Shown here in pieces: positions 41,620 through 51,088 of a stretch of DNA of 64,000 nt; within the stretch, counting starts at the first letter, position 1, and each line of letters opens with the position of its first letter. A model generated the notes under the pieces. It was not told the DNA's origin. It saw only the letters and a program-made list of their open reading frames with translations, and did not search any database. The translations under genes and the position numbers were made by a program. This DNA comes from Shinella yambaruensis (lineage in GTDB: Bacteria > Pseudomonadota > Alphaproteobacteria > Rhizobiales > Rhizobiaceae). The stretch spans positions 1 through 64,000 of the forward strand of contig NZ_JALJCK010000020.1 in assembly GCF_022899355.1 (NCBI RefSeq), in the 5' to 3' direction.

Positions 41620-43032
41620 TTACTCCCTGCCCACCGTGCGGGCGGCGACACCCGAAGCGGGCGTGATGCCCGCTGCGCGCTGCGGCACCTTCTGCGGTTC
41701 GCTCTCGCCCGGCTCCGGCGGTTTGGCCATCAGGCGCAGGAGATAGTAGGTGCCTGCGCCGAAGGCGGCGAAATAGACGATCACGAAGGCGATCAGCGAA
41801 ACGGCGACGGCGGGCGCAGCGAGCGGCGAATGGGATTCGGCCGTGCGCAACAGGCCGTAGACGGTGAAGGGCTGGCGGCCGACCTCCGTCGTCACCCAGC
41901 CGGCGATGACCGCGACGAAGCCGGACGGCCCCATGAGGACGGCGGCGCGGTGCAGCCACGGCCAGTCGTAGAGCTGCCGGCGATAGCGCGCGAAAAGGCT
42001 CCACAGGCCGATGCCCAGCATGGCGAAGCCGAGGCCCACCATCAACCGGAACGACCAGAAGACGATCGGCACCGGCGGCCACTGGTCACGCGGGAAATCC
42101 GTGAGGCCCGGCAGCGGCGCAAACGGATCGTGCTTGAGGATGAGCGATCCGAGATGGGGGATCGACACCTCATAGCGCACGTCCGCGGCCTCGCTGTCGG
42201 GCCAGCCGAAGAGGATGAGCGGCGCGCCATTCGGGCTCGGGCGATAATCGCCTTCCATCGCCAGCACTTTGACAGGCTGGTGCTCCAGCGTGTTGAGGCC
42301 GTGCGCGTCGCCGGCAAGGATCTGGACCGGCGCGACGAGCGCGGCCATCCACATCGCCATCGAGAACATCTTTCGTGCCCCCGGATTGGCCCGATCCCTG
42401 AGCAGATGCCAGGCGCCGACGGCACCGACCGCAAAGGCCGTGGTCAGGTATGCGGCGATGACCGTGTGGACGAGGCGGAACGGAAAGCTGGCCGTGAAGA
42501 CGATATCGAACCACGAGCCCGCCGGAATGAACTGACCCTTGTCGTTGATGGCGAAGCCGGCCGGCGTCTGCATCCAGCTGTTGACGGCGATGATCCAGGT
42601 GGCCGAGATCAGCGTGCCGAGGGCCACCATCGATGTCGCGAAGAAATGCAGGCCCTTGCCGACCTTGTTCATGCCGAAGAGCATGACGCCGAGAAAGCCC
42701 GCCTCAAGGAAGAAGGCCGTCATCACCTCATAGGCCATCAGCGGCCCGATCACCGGCCCCGCCTTGTGCGAGAAGACGGACCAGTTGGTGCCGAACTGGT
42801 AGGACATGACCACGCCGGAGACGACCCCCATGCCGAAGACGACGGCGAAGATCTTCAGCCAGTAGCGGTAGAGGTTGGCGTAGACACCCTTGCCGGTCTT
42901 CAGCCAGAGGCCTTCCAGCACCATGAGATAGCTGGCAAGGCCGATGGAAAAGGCCGGGAAGATGAAATGAAAGGAGACGGTGAACGCGAATTGCGCGCGC
43001 GCCAGCACCACCGGATCGAGCCCATCGAACAC
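41620..43032 (-). CDS. cydA: Cytochrome bd-type quinol oxidase subunit I, short-Q-loop (CIO) type
   Basis: 470 aa. The haem ligands lie in SFHFIFPAFSIG (His22) and the MEGDY/HQPVKVLAMEGDY region. The quinol loop is short compared with the long-loop E. coli enzyme (522 aa), placing it with cyanide-insensitive oxidases. The start is a GTG at 43032 with AGGAGG 8 bp upstream; a much longer open frame reads through the molybdoenzyme gene and is not a fusion. Reduces oxygen to water with low proton yield, useful at low oxygen or under sulfide, NO or cyanide stress. Confidence 0.94.
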   Translation of the reverse strand: MFDGLDPVVLARAQFAFTVSFHFIFPAFSIGLASYLMVLEGLWLKTGKGVYANLYRYWLKIFAVVFGMGVVSGVVMSYQFGTNWSVFSHKAGPVIGPLMAYEVMTAFFLEAGFLGVMLFGMNKVGKGLHFFATSMVALGTLISATWIIAVNSWMQTPAGFAINDKGQFIPAGSWFDIVFTASFPFRLVHTVIAAYLTTAFAVGAVGAWHLLRDRANPGARKMFSMAMWMAALVAPVQILAGDAHGLNTLEHQPVKVLAMEGDYRPSPNGAPLILFGWPDSEAADVRYEVSIPHLGSLILKHDPFAPLPGLTDFPRDQWPPVPIVFWSFRLMVGLGFAMLGIGLWSLFARYRRQLYDWPWLHRAAVLMGPSGFVAVIAGWVTTEVGRQPFTVYGLLRTAESHSPLAAPAVAVSLIAFVIVYFAAFGAGTYYLLRLMAKPPEPGESEPQKVPQRAAGITPASGVAARTVGRE

Positions 43033-43124
43033 TGCCCTCGCCTCCTGTTCCGGCAAGGCTCCGCCCTCGCCCGCCGGGGCGGCGGGCGGCGCCCTGCATC
43101 TCGATAATCGTTCAGACCCGCCTT

Positions 43125-45392
43125 CTATCCGGCGACCACCCGCACCGGTATGGACTTTGCCGCCGGCGTGCCGCTGATCCGGTCGTAATAATCGAGCGGC
43201 AGCAAGGGGTTGAGTTCCGGATAGTAGCCGGCGACCGCCCCGCGGGGCATCGGATAGTCGAGCGCCGTCAGGCCGTCGACGCGCCGCGCCATGCCGTCCG
43301 TGCTGATGGTTTCGAGCGCGATCCGCGCGCCGGAGGCAAGGCCCCGTTCCGCGAGGTCCTCGGCGTTCATGAACAGCACCATGCGGTCGTTGTAGACGCC
43401 GCGATAGCGGTCGTTGTTGCTGTAGATGGTCGTGTTGAACTGGTCGTGCGAGCGCACCGTGGCGAGCCGCAGCATGGCAGGATCGTCGACGACATCGTTC
43501 ACCTCTAGCCCCGGCAGCAGCAGGAAATTCGCCTTGCCGTTCTCCGTCGGCCAGACGAGCCGGCGCGGCGGGATGTCGAGGTGGAACCCCTTCGGATTCT
43601 TGATGCGCTCGGAAAAGCCCGCATAGATTTCGGGATAGACCTCGGCGATCTTGCCACGGATGAGATCGTAGTTGTCGATATAGCTTGCCCAGGGCACCTT
43701 GCTGTCCGGCAGCGTGGCCATCGCCATGCGACAGACGATCTCGACCTCCGGCAGCACATGGGGGCTTGCCGGCGTCAAGACGCCGCGCGAGGCCGTGACG
43801 TTCGCCATGGCGTCCTCGATGGTGACGAACTGCTCGCCCGCCGCCGTGCGGATCCATTCCGAGCGGGCGACGACCGGCAGGATCAGCGCATCGCGCCCGT
43901 GCACCAGATGGCCACGATTGAGCTTGGTGGCGATGCCCACCGTCAGCGCCAGCTTGCGCATGGCAGCGTAGGACCGATCCGTATCCGGGATCGCCCGGAC
44001 GAAATTGCCGCCCATGCCGATGAAGACCTTGGCCGTGCCGTTCTCCATCGCCTCGACGGATTCGACCGTATGGTGCCCGTGCCCGCGCGGCGGCTCGAAG
44101 CCGAAGACGTCGCGCACGCGGTCCAGATAGTCCTGCGAGGGCTTTTCGTCGATGCCGACGGTGCGGTCGCCCTGCACGTTGGAATGGCCGCGGATCGGCG
44201 CGATGCCGGCGCCCGGCTTGCCGTAGTTGCCGCGCAGGAGCAGCAGGTTCGACACCTGCTGCAGAAGGCGCGAGCCCTGCTGGTGCTGGGTGAGGCCCAT
44301 GCCGTAGCAGATGATGGTGGCGCGCGAACGGATGTAGATCTCCGCGCACCGGCGGATCTGCGCCTCGTCGAGCCCCGAGACGCGGACGATCTCGGCCCAG
44401 TCCTGCGCCAGGGCATCCGCGCGGATCGCCTCGATGCCCACCGTGTGCTCCGCGATGAAATCCGCATCGAGCACCCTTTCGCCGGCCGCCTCGCGCTCGA
44501 ACATCACCTTCATCATGCCCTTGATGAAGGAAAGGTCCCCGCCGATCCTGATATGCACGAACTCGCTGGCGATCGGCGTCGAGCCGAAGGTCGCCATCTG
44601 CACGACGTCCTGCGGTTCGGTGAAGCGGATCAGCGCGCGCTCCGGCATGGGATTGACCGCAACGATGGGCGCGCCGCGCTTGCGGGCCTCGACCAGGTTG
44701 GTCATCATGCGCGGCGAATTGGTGCCGGTGTTCTGGCCGATGACGAAGATCGCCTCGGCATGCTCGAAATCCTCCAGCACGACCGTGCCCTTGCCCACGC
44801 CGATGGCCGGCGGCAGGCCGCGGCTCGTCGGCTCGTGGCACATGTTGGAACAGTCCGGGAAGTTGTTGGTGCCGAACGCGCGCACGAAGATCGAATAGAG
44901 GAAGGCCGCCTCGTTCGGCGTGCGGCCGGACGTATAGAACTCCGCCTCGTGCGGGCTCGACAATGCCCGGAGGTGCCGCCCGATCATCGCGAAGGCCTCG
45001 TCCCAGCTGCACGGCACATACCGGTCGCTCGCCGCGTCGTAGCGCATCGGCTCGGTAAGGCGCCCCTGCATCTCCAGCCAGTAGTCGGACTGCGCCATCA
45101 ATTCGGTGACGGTGTATTTCTGGAAGAACTCCCGCGTGACGCGGAACTTCGTCGCCTCGTGGGCGAGCGCCTTGGCGCCGTTCTCGCAGAATTCCAGCGT
45201 CTTCTTGCAATCGGCATCCGGAAAGGCGCAGCTCGGACACTTGAAGCCGCCCGGCTGGTTCATCGCCAGGAGCGCGCGCGACCCCTTGGTGATGACGCTC
45301 TGCTCCATCAGCACCTTGGCGGTCGCGGCAGCGGCGCCCCATCCGCCGGCCGGATGGTTGTAGGTTTTGTATTGCGGCTTTCCATCGGCCAT
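43125..45392 (-). CDS. FdhF/YdeP-family molybdopterin oxidoreductase
   Basis: 755 aa. N-terminal iron-sulfur-type cysteines (CPSCAFPDADC), NMCHEPTSRGL, GQNTGTNSPRM and GAGIAPIRGHSNVQGDRT are the family's core segments, with the C-terminal molybdopterin-dinucleotide domain (LATVRSHDQFNTTIYS). No selenocysteine. E. coli YdeP is linked to acid resistance; here the enzyme may feed electrons to quinones for the adjacent oxidase, an inference. The ATG at 45392 has GGGGAG about 10 bp upstream. First gene of the oxidase operon. Confidence 0.9.
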   Translation of the reverse strand: MADGKPQYKTYNHPAGGWGAAAATAKVLMEQSVITKGSRALLAMNQPGGFKCPSCAFPDADCKKTLEFCENGAKALAHEATKFRVTREFFQKYTVTELMAQSDYWLEMQGRLTEPMRYDAASDRYVPCSWDEAFAMIGRHLRALSSPHEAEFYTSGRTPNEAAFLYSIFVRAFGTNNFPDCSNMCHEPTSRGLPPAIGVGKGTVVLEDFEHAEAIFVIGQNTGTNSPRMMTNLVEARKRGAPIVAVNPMPERALIRFTEPQDVVQMATFGSTPIASEFVHIRIGGDLSFIKGMMKVMFEREAAGERVLDADFIAEHTVGIEAIRADALAQDWAEIVRVSGLDEAQIRRCAEIYIRSRATIICYGMGLTQHQQGSRLLQQVSNLLLLRGNYGKPGAGIAPIRGHSNVQGDRTVGIDEKPSQDYLDRVRDVFGFEPPRGHGHHTVESVEAMENGTAKVFIGMGGNFVRAIPDTDRSYAAMRKLALTVGIATKLNRGHLVHGRDALILPVVARSEWIRTAAGEQFVTIEDAMANVTASRGVLTPASPHVLPEVEIVCRMAMATLPDSKVPWASYIDNYDLIRGKIAEVYPEIYAGFSERIKNPKGFHLDIPPRRLVWPTENGKANFLLLPGLEVNDVVDDPAMLRLATVRSHDQFNTTIYSNNDRYRGVYNDRMVLFMNAEDLAERGLASGARIALETISTDGMARRVDGLTALDYPMPRGAVAGYYPELNPLLPLDYYDRISGTPAAKSIPVRVVAG

Positions 45393-45453
45393 GGCGGACA
45401 CTCCCCGGATGCGACAGAAATCAAGTAAACCATGTTATGCCATTGAAATCCAT

Positions 45454-45489
45454 AGACAATTTGTCCGAGCTACCATGGACAAACTGTCC
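45454..45489. promoter_or_regulatory. Paired activator sites GACA-N3-TGTC (molybdoenzyme/bestrophin)
   Basis: GACAATTTGTC (45455-45465) and GACAAACTGTC (45478-45488, in TGGACAAACTGTCCA) start 23 bp apart. Only the rightward gene has a convincing sigma-54 promoter; the leftward molybdoenzyme promoter is not recognised, although TGGCATA occurs at about 45438-45444. Confidence 0.85.
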
Positions 45490-45542
45490 AAAGCCGCGCA
45501 ATTGCCACAGCCAAGCCGTTGAGTTTGCTCAGCCCTCGCCGC

Positions 45543-45557
45543 TGGCACGCATCCTGC
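45543..45557 (+). promoter_or_regulatory. Sigma-54 promoter of the bestrophin gene
   Basis: TGGCACG-CATC-CTGC, with GG and GC 10 bp apart; the -12 element has C for the first T. The paired sites are 74 and 97 bp upstream of -12. Transcription would start near 45569, leaving an earlier GTG at 45573 without a leader. Confidence 0.75.
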
Positions 45558-45611
45558 TAAGGGGGAAGAGGCGTGCACGCCGCCGCGCTGTCCCATCTTG
45601 CCGACACTCCA

Positions 45612-46508
45612 ATGATCCTGCGTTCAAAACCGAGCTTCAAGGACATCATCTTCGCGATCAACGGCTCCATCCTGCCGAGGATCGCCTGGCACCTCGTGGC
45701 GATGACGGTCCTCTCGGTCATCGCGATCTTCGCCGCGCGGGAACATCCCGGGATCTTCGCGAGGATCAGCGCCATTCCCTTCACGCTGACCGGCATCGCG
45801 CTTTCCGTCTTCATGAGCTTCCGCAACAATGCGTGTTATGCGCGCTGGTGGGAGGGCCGGGTCCTCTGGGGCGAGCTCATCATCGCCTGCCGGTCCTTCG
45901 CGCGGCAGACGGCGGCTCTTGGCGATGACGACCGCCGCTTCCTCCTCCATCGTCTGTGCGCCTTCACGGCGGGCCTCGTCGCACGGCTCCGCGGCGAGGA
46001 CGAGCCGGCCGCCATCCGCCGCTGGCACGATACCGACGTCGATGCCCAAAGCCCCAACCCCACCAACGACGTCCTCGACGGCATCGGCCGGCACTGCCTC
46101 GCGCTGGTGCGCGAGCATCGGATCGGCGAGATCCACTATTCGGTGCTGGAGGGACAGCTCGCGGCGCTCGCAAAGGTCCAGGGGGGATGCGAGCGCATCG
46201 CGCTGACGCCCGTTCCCTTCGCCTATTCATTGCTGCTCCACCGAACGGCGCTGGTCTTCTGCCTGATGCTGCCCTTCGCGCTGGCCGGCTCCCTGGACTG
46301 GTGGACGCTGCTTCCGGTGCTTCTCGTCGCCTATACGTTCTTCGGCCTCGAAGCGCTCGGCCACCAGTTGGAGGACCCGTTCGGCCTCGACCCCAATGCC
46401 CTGCCGCTGGAGGCGATGCAGCGCACCGTGGAGCGGGAGATGCTATCGGTCCTCGGGCATGCGGACCTGCCCGAGCCGATCCTGCCGCGCGACAACGTGC
46501 TGCGGTAG
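45612..46508 (+). CDS. Bestrophin-like (RFP-TM) ion channel, YneE family
   Basis: 298 aa. The conserved FRNNACYARWWEGRVLWGELI and the C-terminal ALGHQLEDPFGLDPNALPLE identify the family (UPF0187). About four transmembrane segments, probably a chloride or other anion channel. The ATG at 45612 is chosen because it aligns with the usual start (MI-R) of relatives and lies 43 bp after the predicted transcript start; the GTG at 45573 has a good purine-rich site but lies only 4 bp after that start. Likely a sigma-54 target. Confidence 0.85.
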   Translation: MILRSKPSFKDIIFAINGSILPRIAWHLVAMTVLSVIAIFAAREHPGIFARISAIPFTLTGIALSVFMSFRNNACYARWWEGRVLWGELIIACRSFARQTAALGDDDRRFLLHRLCAFTAGLVARLRGEDEPAAIRRWHDTDVDAQSPNPTNDVLDGIGRHCLALVREHRIGEIHYSVLEGQLAALAKVQGGCERIALTPVPFAYSLLLHRTALVFCLMLPFALAGSLDWWTLLPVLLVAYTFFGLEALGHQLEDPFGLDPNALPLEAMQRTVEREMLSVLGHADLPEPILPRDNVLR

Positions 46509-46671
46509 CGGCGGGCATTTCCGTCCATGCCGCGCTTCCGGCCGTCGGCGATCGTCTCCGCCTCGTGATCGTCGGCGGATCGGTATTCGCGCGGGGAATG
46601 GTCGACATCACAGAGGCATCGCAGACATTGAGGCCTTCCACCGGCCCGGCTGAAGCCGTTCGAAAAAATTA

Positions 46672-46686
46672 GTTGAATAATTCAAC
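46672..46686. promoter_or_regulatory. Perfect palindrome GTTGAAT-A-ATTCAAC, probable MarR operator
   Basis: 15-bp perfect inverted repeat in front of the MarR-led operon, of the TTGAAT/ATTCAA type used by MarR proteins. It overlaps a TTG that could otherwise be read as the regulator start, supporting a downstream start. The 46509-46671 stretch before it shows no terminator I trust. Confidence 0.7.
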
Positions 46687-46744
46687 CATTATGTCTAGCC
46701 TGACCTCGAAATTCCACGCATGGAAAGCAGCGGGGTTGCCGTCG

Positions 46745-47230
46745 ATGAGCACGCGCAAAAGTCAGGAACTGGCGGCCCAGGTCGATCTGGGCGTGCTCGA
46801 CGGCCTGCTGAGCTTCTATGTCCGCGTCTTTGAGATCGCCGTCAGCCGGCACCTCGACGACCGGCTCGCGCCCCTTGGCTTTACGGGGCGAAAGGGCACA
46901 ATCTCCTCGCTCCTGCTGATTGCCCGCCACGCCGGCATCCGGCCGACCACGATCTCCACCCTTCTCGGCATAGACAAGTCGATCACCGTCAAAACCGTTG
47001 ATGAGCTGCGGCGCGCGAAACTCGTCACCCGTCGCAGCGCGGCGGATGACAAGCGCGCCCAGGAGCTTTTCGTGACCCCGGAAGGGGCCGCGCTTGCGGA
47101 CAAGGTCGAGACCCTGATCGTCGCGCATTCCGACGAGTTCTTCGCCGGCCTGATGACACGGGAAGAGCACGACATCGTCGTGAACATATTCCGGAAAGCC
47201 TTCAACCGGCTGCGCGAGGTGGGAGAATGA
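46745..47230 (+). CDS. MarR-family transcriptional regulator
   Basis: 161 aa from the ATG at 46745 (MSTRKSQEL). Winged-helix core: GFTGRKGTISSLLLIA, RPTTISTLLGIDKSITVKTVDELRRAKLV with the wing RRSAADDKRAQELFVT. Start is uncertain: in-frame ATG at 46691 and TTG at 46673 lie upstream, but the TTG is inside the operator. The gene overlaps the next by 4 bp. It probably represses the oxidoreductase/ABC operon. Confidence 0.85.
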   Translation: MSTRKSQELAAQVDLGVLDGLLSFYVRVFEIAVSRHLDDRLAPLGFTGRKGTISSLLLIARHAGIRPTTISTLLGIDKSITVKTVDELRRAKLVTRRSAADDKRAQELFVTPEGAALADKVETLIVAHSDEFFAGLMTREEHDIVVNIFRKAFNRLREVGE

Positions 47231-47931
47231 GCAAGGGTGTGGCGATGGTCTCGGGCGCGAGCCGGGGCATCGGAGCGGCGGTCGCGTCCCGCCTCGTTTC
47301 GGAAGGCTGGAAGGTTTCCCTCGGCATGCGCGGAGGCAGGATACCGGACTGGGCGGCGTCGCTGCCGGCGGAGAGCGTCCTTGCCTGCGCCTACGATGCG
47401 GCGGCCGGCAATGAAGAGGCGCGATGGCTTGCACAAACCCGCGCGAGCTTCGGCCCGGTCGGCTGCATCGTCGCCAATGCGGGCATCATGGTGCCGAAAT
47501 CGGTCATCGAAGCCGAGGACGACGAGGTCGCTGCGATGATGGAGGTCAATGCCTTCGCGCCCCGCCGGCTTGTGCGGGCCGCCTGGCAGGATTTGCGCGC
47601 CAGTGGACGGGGACGTGTCGTCATCGTCGCCTCCCTCTCCGGAAAACGCGTGAAATCGGCCCTTTCGGGAAGTTATTCCATGTCGAAATTCGCGGCCGTG
47701 GCGCTTGCGCACGGCATCCGCCATGCGGGTTTCGACGTCGGCATCCGCGCCACCGCGGTCTGCCCCGGTTTCGTCGCCACGGATATGGGGCTGTCGCTCT
47801 CGGGCCGGCCGGCCGAGGCCATGACGAAGCCCGAAGACCTTGCCCGCATCGTCTCCATGCTGATCGACCTGCCCAACGAGGCGAGTGTCGCCGAATTCGC
47901 CGTCAACTGCCAAGCTGAGGAATTCTTCTGA
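47227..47931 (+). CDS. Short-chain dehydrogenase/reductase
   Basis: 234 aa. Cofactor motif SGASRGIG (9-16), NAG (about 83-85), catalytic Ser, Tyr and Lys in the SGSYSMSK segment. A cytoplasmic NAD(P)-dependent oxidoreductase; substrate unknown. Overlaps MarR by 4 bp and the FAD enzyme by 1 bp (TGATG), so it belongs to the operon. Confidence 0.9.
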   Translation: MSKGVAMVSGASRGIGAAVASRLVSEGWKVSLGMRGGRIPDWAASLPAESVLACAYDAAAGNEEARWLAQTRASFGPVGCIVANAGIMVPKSVIEAEDDEVAAMMEVNAFAPRRLVRAAWQDLRASGRGRVVIVASLSGKRVKSALSGSYSMSKFAAVALAHGIRHAGFDVGIRATAVCPGFVATDMGLSLSGRPAEAMTKPEDLARIVSMLIDLPNEASVAEFAVNCQAEEFF

Positions 47932-49268
47932 TGCCCGGTCCCTTCGTTGTACCCGTCCATGGCGACACCGAACTGCCTGCGGAGGTCGATGTGGTCGTCA
48001 TCGGCGGCGGCATCATCGGCGTTTCGACGGCGCTGGAGCTTGCCGAAGCAGGCCAGCGCGTGGCCTTGTGCGAAAAGGGCGGCATCGGCCACGAACAGTC
48101 CAGCCGCAACTGGGGCTGGGTGCGCGTGGCGCGGCGCGACCCGCGGGAAATCCCGCTGGTGCTGGAGGCCCAGCGCATCTGGCAGGGCCTGAATGCGCGG
48201 ACCGGGCGGGACACGGGCTATGCGCGGGCCGGGATCATCTTCAATGCCGAGAACGGGGCCGAGCAGGCCTTCTACGAGAAATGGCTGAAGCATCTCGATG
48301 GCCACGGCGTGGATTGCCGGATGCTCACCGGCGCGGACTTCGCGGCGATGTTTCCGCAATCGCGCCTTCGCCCGCCGGCCGCGCTCTATTGCGCCGACGA
48401 CGGCCGGGCCGAGCCGCAGAAGGCAGCCCCCGCGATTGCCGAGCGCGCCCGCGAATGCGGCGCCCATATCCTCACGGAATGCGCCGTGCGGGGCATCGAA
48501 ACCTCCGGCGGCGCGATCTCGGCGGTCGTGACCGAGCGAGGCACGATCCGCTGCGGCGCCGTGGTGCTGGCGGGCGGCGCCTGGTCGGAGATGTTCACCC
48601 GCAGCCTCGATGCCGGCATCCACCTGCCGCAATTGAAGGTGAAGAACTCGGTCCTGCGCACCGAGCCGCACGATGCCGGCCCCGAACAGGCGATGTGGGC
48701 GGGCGACTTCGCCATCCGCAAGCGGCAGGACGGCGGCTACACCATCGCCTCGGGCCTCGGCAACATCGTCGACATCGTGCCGGCGTCCTTCCGCTATGCG
48801 CGCGACTTCGTGCCGGCATTGCGCGCGGAGTGGCGCTCGCTGATGCTGCGGGCCGGCTGGCGCTTCTTCGACGAGGCGCGCATGCCCCGTCGCTGGGATC
48901 TCGACGAGCCGAGCCCCTTCGAATATTGCCGCGTGCTCGACCCCAAGCCCAGCCGCAAGCTGGCCGACATGGCCATGGCCTCGGCGCGCAGGGCCTTCCC
49001 GGCTCTCGCCTCGGCAAAGGTCGCGCAGCGCTGGGCCGGCTATATCGACGCCACGCCCGACGCCATCCCCGTCATTTCGGGCGTGGCGGCAATTCCGGGC
49101 TTCTTCATCGCGACGGGCTTTTCCGGCCATGGCTTCGGCATCGGCCCCGGCGCGGGCCGGCTCGCAGCCGATCTCGTGCTCGGGCGCAAGCCCGTCGTGG
49201 ACCCCAGGGAATTCAGGATCGAGCGCTTCGTCGACGGTTCGAAGATCGAACTGCTCGCCGGATACTGA
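47931..49268 (+). CDS. FAD-dependent oxidoreductase, DAO/glycine-oxidase family
   Basis: 445 aa. Dinucleotide motif VVVIGGGIIGVSTALEL (about 21-37), substrate-domain segments NWGWVRVARRDPRE, and C-terminal GFSGHGFGIGPGAGRLAADL. It would oxidise an amine or amino acid at the C-N bond. With the second FAD enzyme at 52937 it suggests a multi-step amine catabolic pathway. Confidence 0.9.
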   Translation: MPGPFVVPVHGDTELPAEVDVVVIGGGIIGVSTALELAEAGQRVALCEKGGIGHEQSSRNWGWVRVARRDPREIPLVLEAQRIWQGLNARTGRDTGYARAGIIFNAENGAEQAFYEKWLKHLDGHGVDCRMLTGADFAAMFPQSRLRPPAALYCADDGRAEPQKAAPAIAERARECGAHILTECAVRGIETSGGAISAVVTERGTIRCGAVVLAGGAWSEMFTRSLDAGIHLPQLKVKNSVLRTEPHDAGPEQAMWAGDFAIRKRQDGGYTIASGLGNIVDIVPASFRYARDFVPALRAEWRSLMLRAGWRFFDEARMPRRWDLDEPSPFEYCRVLDPKPSRKLADMAMASARRAFPALASAKVAQRWAGYIDATPDAIPVISGVAAIPGFFIATGFSGHGFGIGPGAGRLAADLVLGRKPVVDPREFRIERFVDGSKIELLAGY

Positions 49269-49331
49269 ACCAACAAGAAGCCGGAACGGCCGACAAGGGA
49301 ACGTCAACATTCACACCACCGGGAGAATGAC

Positions 49332-50978
49332 ATGTCTGAAAGGGATTTCCAGTTTACCCGCCGCCAGAGCCTGAAGTTCTTCGGCGCCGCCGGTCTCGCC
49401 GCCATGGCCCCCTCCGTTCTCGGCATGGGAGCGGCAAGGGCCCAGGATACGCCGAAGGGGCAGATCGTCGTCGGCTTCTCGCAGGAGCCGACGGTCTTCA
49501 ATCCGCATCTTCTGCATATCGAGGTCGACGAGGGCGTGCATTTCGCGATCTTCGATCCGCTGTTCGACGTCGATGCCAAGGGCAATTTCTATCCGCTGCT
49601 CGCCAAGGAAGTGCCGACGGTGGAAAATGGCGGTGTTTCCGCCGATGGCCTGACCTGGAAGGTGACGCTGCGCGACGACGTGACATGGCATGACGGCACG
49701 CCGTTCACGGCCGAGGACGTGAAGTTCACGCTCGAGCTGCTGGTCAATCCGGATTTCCGCAGCTGGCGCCGCACGGGCCACAGCCTCGTGCGCGACATAA
49801 CCGTCGTCTCGCCGACGGAAATCAGCTGGCGCATGGAAAGCGCGTTTGCGCCCTATACCGCGATCCTCGCCTCGACCTTCATCGTGCCCAAGCACGGCTT
49901 CGAGGGCGCCGACCCGAACAATGCGCCTTTCAACAACGCCCCGATCGGCACTGGCGCCTACAAGTGGAAGCAGCGCGTGGCGGGCGACCATATCGAGCTT
50001 GAGGCCAATCCCGGCTATTTCGGCGACGGGCCCTATCTCGAACGGCTCGTGCTGAAATACATTCCCGATATCACCGTGCTCTATACGCAGCTCAAGACCG
50101 GCGACATCGACGTGCTGGCGCTGCAGTGGATCTCGCCCGACAACTACGAGGAGGCGAAGACCCTGCCCGACCGCGTGGTGGAGGTCTTCGGGGCACCGTT
50201 CTTCGAAGGCCTCAGCTTCAATCTCCAGCGGCCGCAGTTCAAGGAGCGCGCCGTGCGGGAGGCGCTCTATTACGCCGTGGACAAGCAGACGATCATCGAC
50301 GCGCTCTACTACGGCGTGCCGCAGGCGACCGAAAGCTACATGCCGCGCGAATCCTACTACTACAACGCCAACCTGCCGGTGCAGGAATACAACCTCGACA
50401 AGGCGCGGGCGCTGCTCGACGAGGCCGGCTGGAAGCCGGGTTCGGACGGCATTCGCGAAAAGGACGGCGTCCGGCTTGCCTTTACCTGCTCGACGACCTC
50501 GGGCAACCATCTGCGCGAGCAGGCGCAGCAGTTCCTCCAGCAGTCCTTCCGCGAGATCGGCGTCGACATGCAGATCGGCAACCTGCCGCCGGCCGTCATG
50601 TGGGGCGACCACTGGATGCTGTCGCAGTTCGACATGGCGCTGGCGGGCCTCAGTTGCCTGACCGGTCCCGACCCGGACACGTCCGACTACTTCCTCTCGA
50701 CCTCCTCCCCGGCCAAGGGCGGCAACGGCCAGAACACCTGGGTCTACGAGAACCCCGAGGTGGACGAGCTGCTCAAGAAGGGCGGCGCGCTCGTCAGCCC
50801 TGAAGAACGGCTGCCGATCTACCAGCGCATCCAGGAGATCATGCGGCACGACCTGCCGTTCCTGCCGATCTTCCAGTACGCCAACATCCGCGGCTACAAG
50901 ACCGGCATCCAGGGCGTCGAAGCGAACATCAACAACCGCATCGACACCTGGAACGTGCGCAGCTGGCGCTGGGCGTAA
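49332..50978 (+). CDS. ABC transporter substrate-binding protein, SBP family 5
   Basis: 548 aa. The N-terminus FTRRQSLKFFGAAGL is a twin-arginine signal, cleaved near ARA-QDT. Family-5 region: WKVTLRDDVTWHDGTPFTAEDVKFTLE. GGGAGA upstream of the ATG. It supplies the permeases at 51089 and 52051 and the ATPase at 54646. Ligand is probably a peptide, opine or amine conjugate. Confidence 0.9.
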   Translation: MSERDFQFTRRQSLKFFGAAGLAAMAPSVLGMGAARAQDTPKGQIVVGFSQEPTVFNPHLLHIEVDEGVHFAIFDPLFDVDAKGNFYPLLAKEVPTVENGGVSADGLTWKVTLRDDVTWHDGTPFTAEDVKFTLELLVNPDFRSWRRTGHSLVRDITVVSPTEISWRMESAFAPYTAILASTFIVPKHGFEGADPNNAPFNNAPIGTGAYKWKQRVAGDHIELEANPGYFGDGPYLERLVLKYIPDITVLYTQLKTGDIDVLALQWISPDNYEEAKTLPDRVVEVFGAPFFEGLSFNLQRPQFKERAVREALYYAVDKQTIIDALYYGVPQATESYMPRESYYYNANLPVQEYNLDKARALLDEAGWKPGSDGIREKDGVRLAFTCSTTSGNHLREQAQQFLQQSFREIGVDMQIGNLPPAVMWGDHWMLSQFDMALAGLSCLTGPDPDTSDYFLSTSSPAKGGNGQNTWVYENPEVDELLKKGGALVSPEERLPIYQRIQEIMRHDLPFLPIFQYANIRGYKTGIQGVEANINNRIDTWNVRSWRWA

Positions 50979-50996
50979 CGTCCGTTTCCACCGGAT

Positions 50997-51020
50997 CCGG
51001 GGTGGGTGTCCCCACCCCGG
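50997..51020 (+). promoter_or_regulatory. Intercistronic hairpin after the binding-protein gene
   Basis: Perfect 10-bp stem CCGGGGTGGG (50997-51006) with CCCACCCCGG (51011-51020) and a TGTC loop, without T-run. Position and form match the hairpins at 4032 and 14762. Confidence 0.6.
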
Positions 51021-51088
51021 TCTGCATCGCCCTGCAGCAAGGACGTCCATCTCGCCCAGGGCCCGCATTCACTGCAAGGAACCGGAAA

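Noticed and set aside
41620-45342. A continuous 1240-codon frame that could look like a molybdoenzyme-CydA fusion.
   Set aside because: Only its second part encodes CydA; the first part is out of frame with the molybdoenzyme gene. cydA has its own GTG with AGGAGG at 43032.
45393-45444. TGGCATA on the minus strand as a sigma-54 promoter for the molybdoenzyme.
   Set aside because: No GC at the required -12 position.
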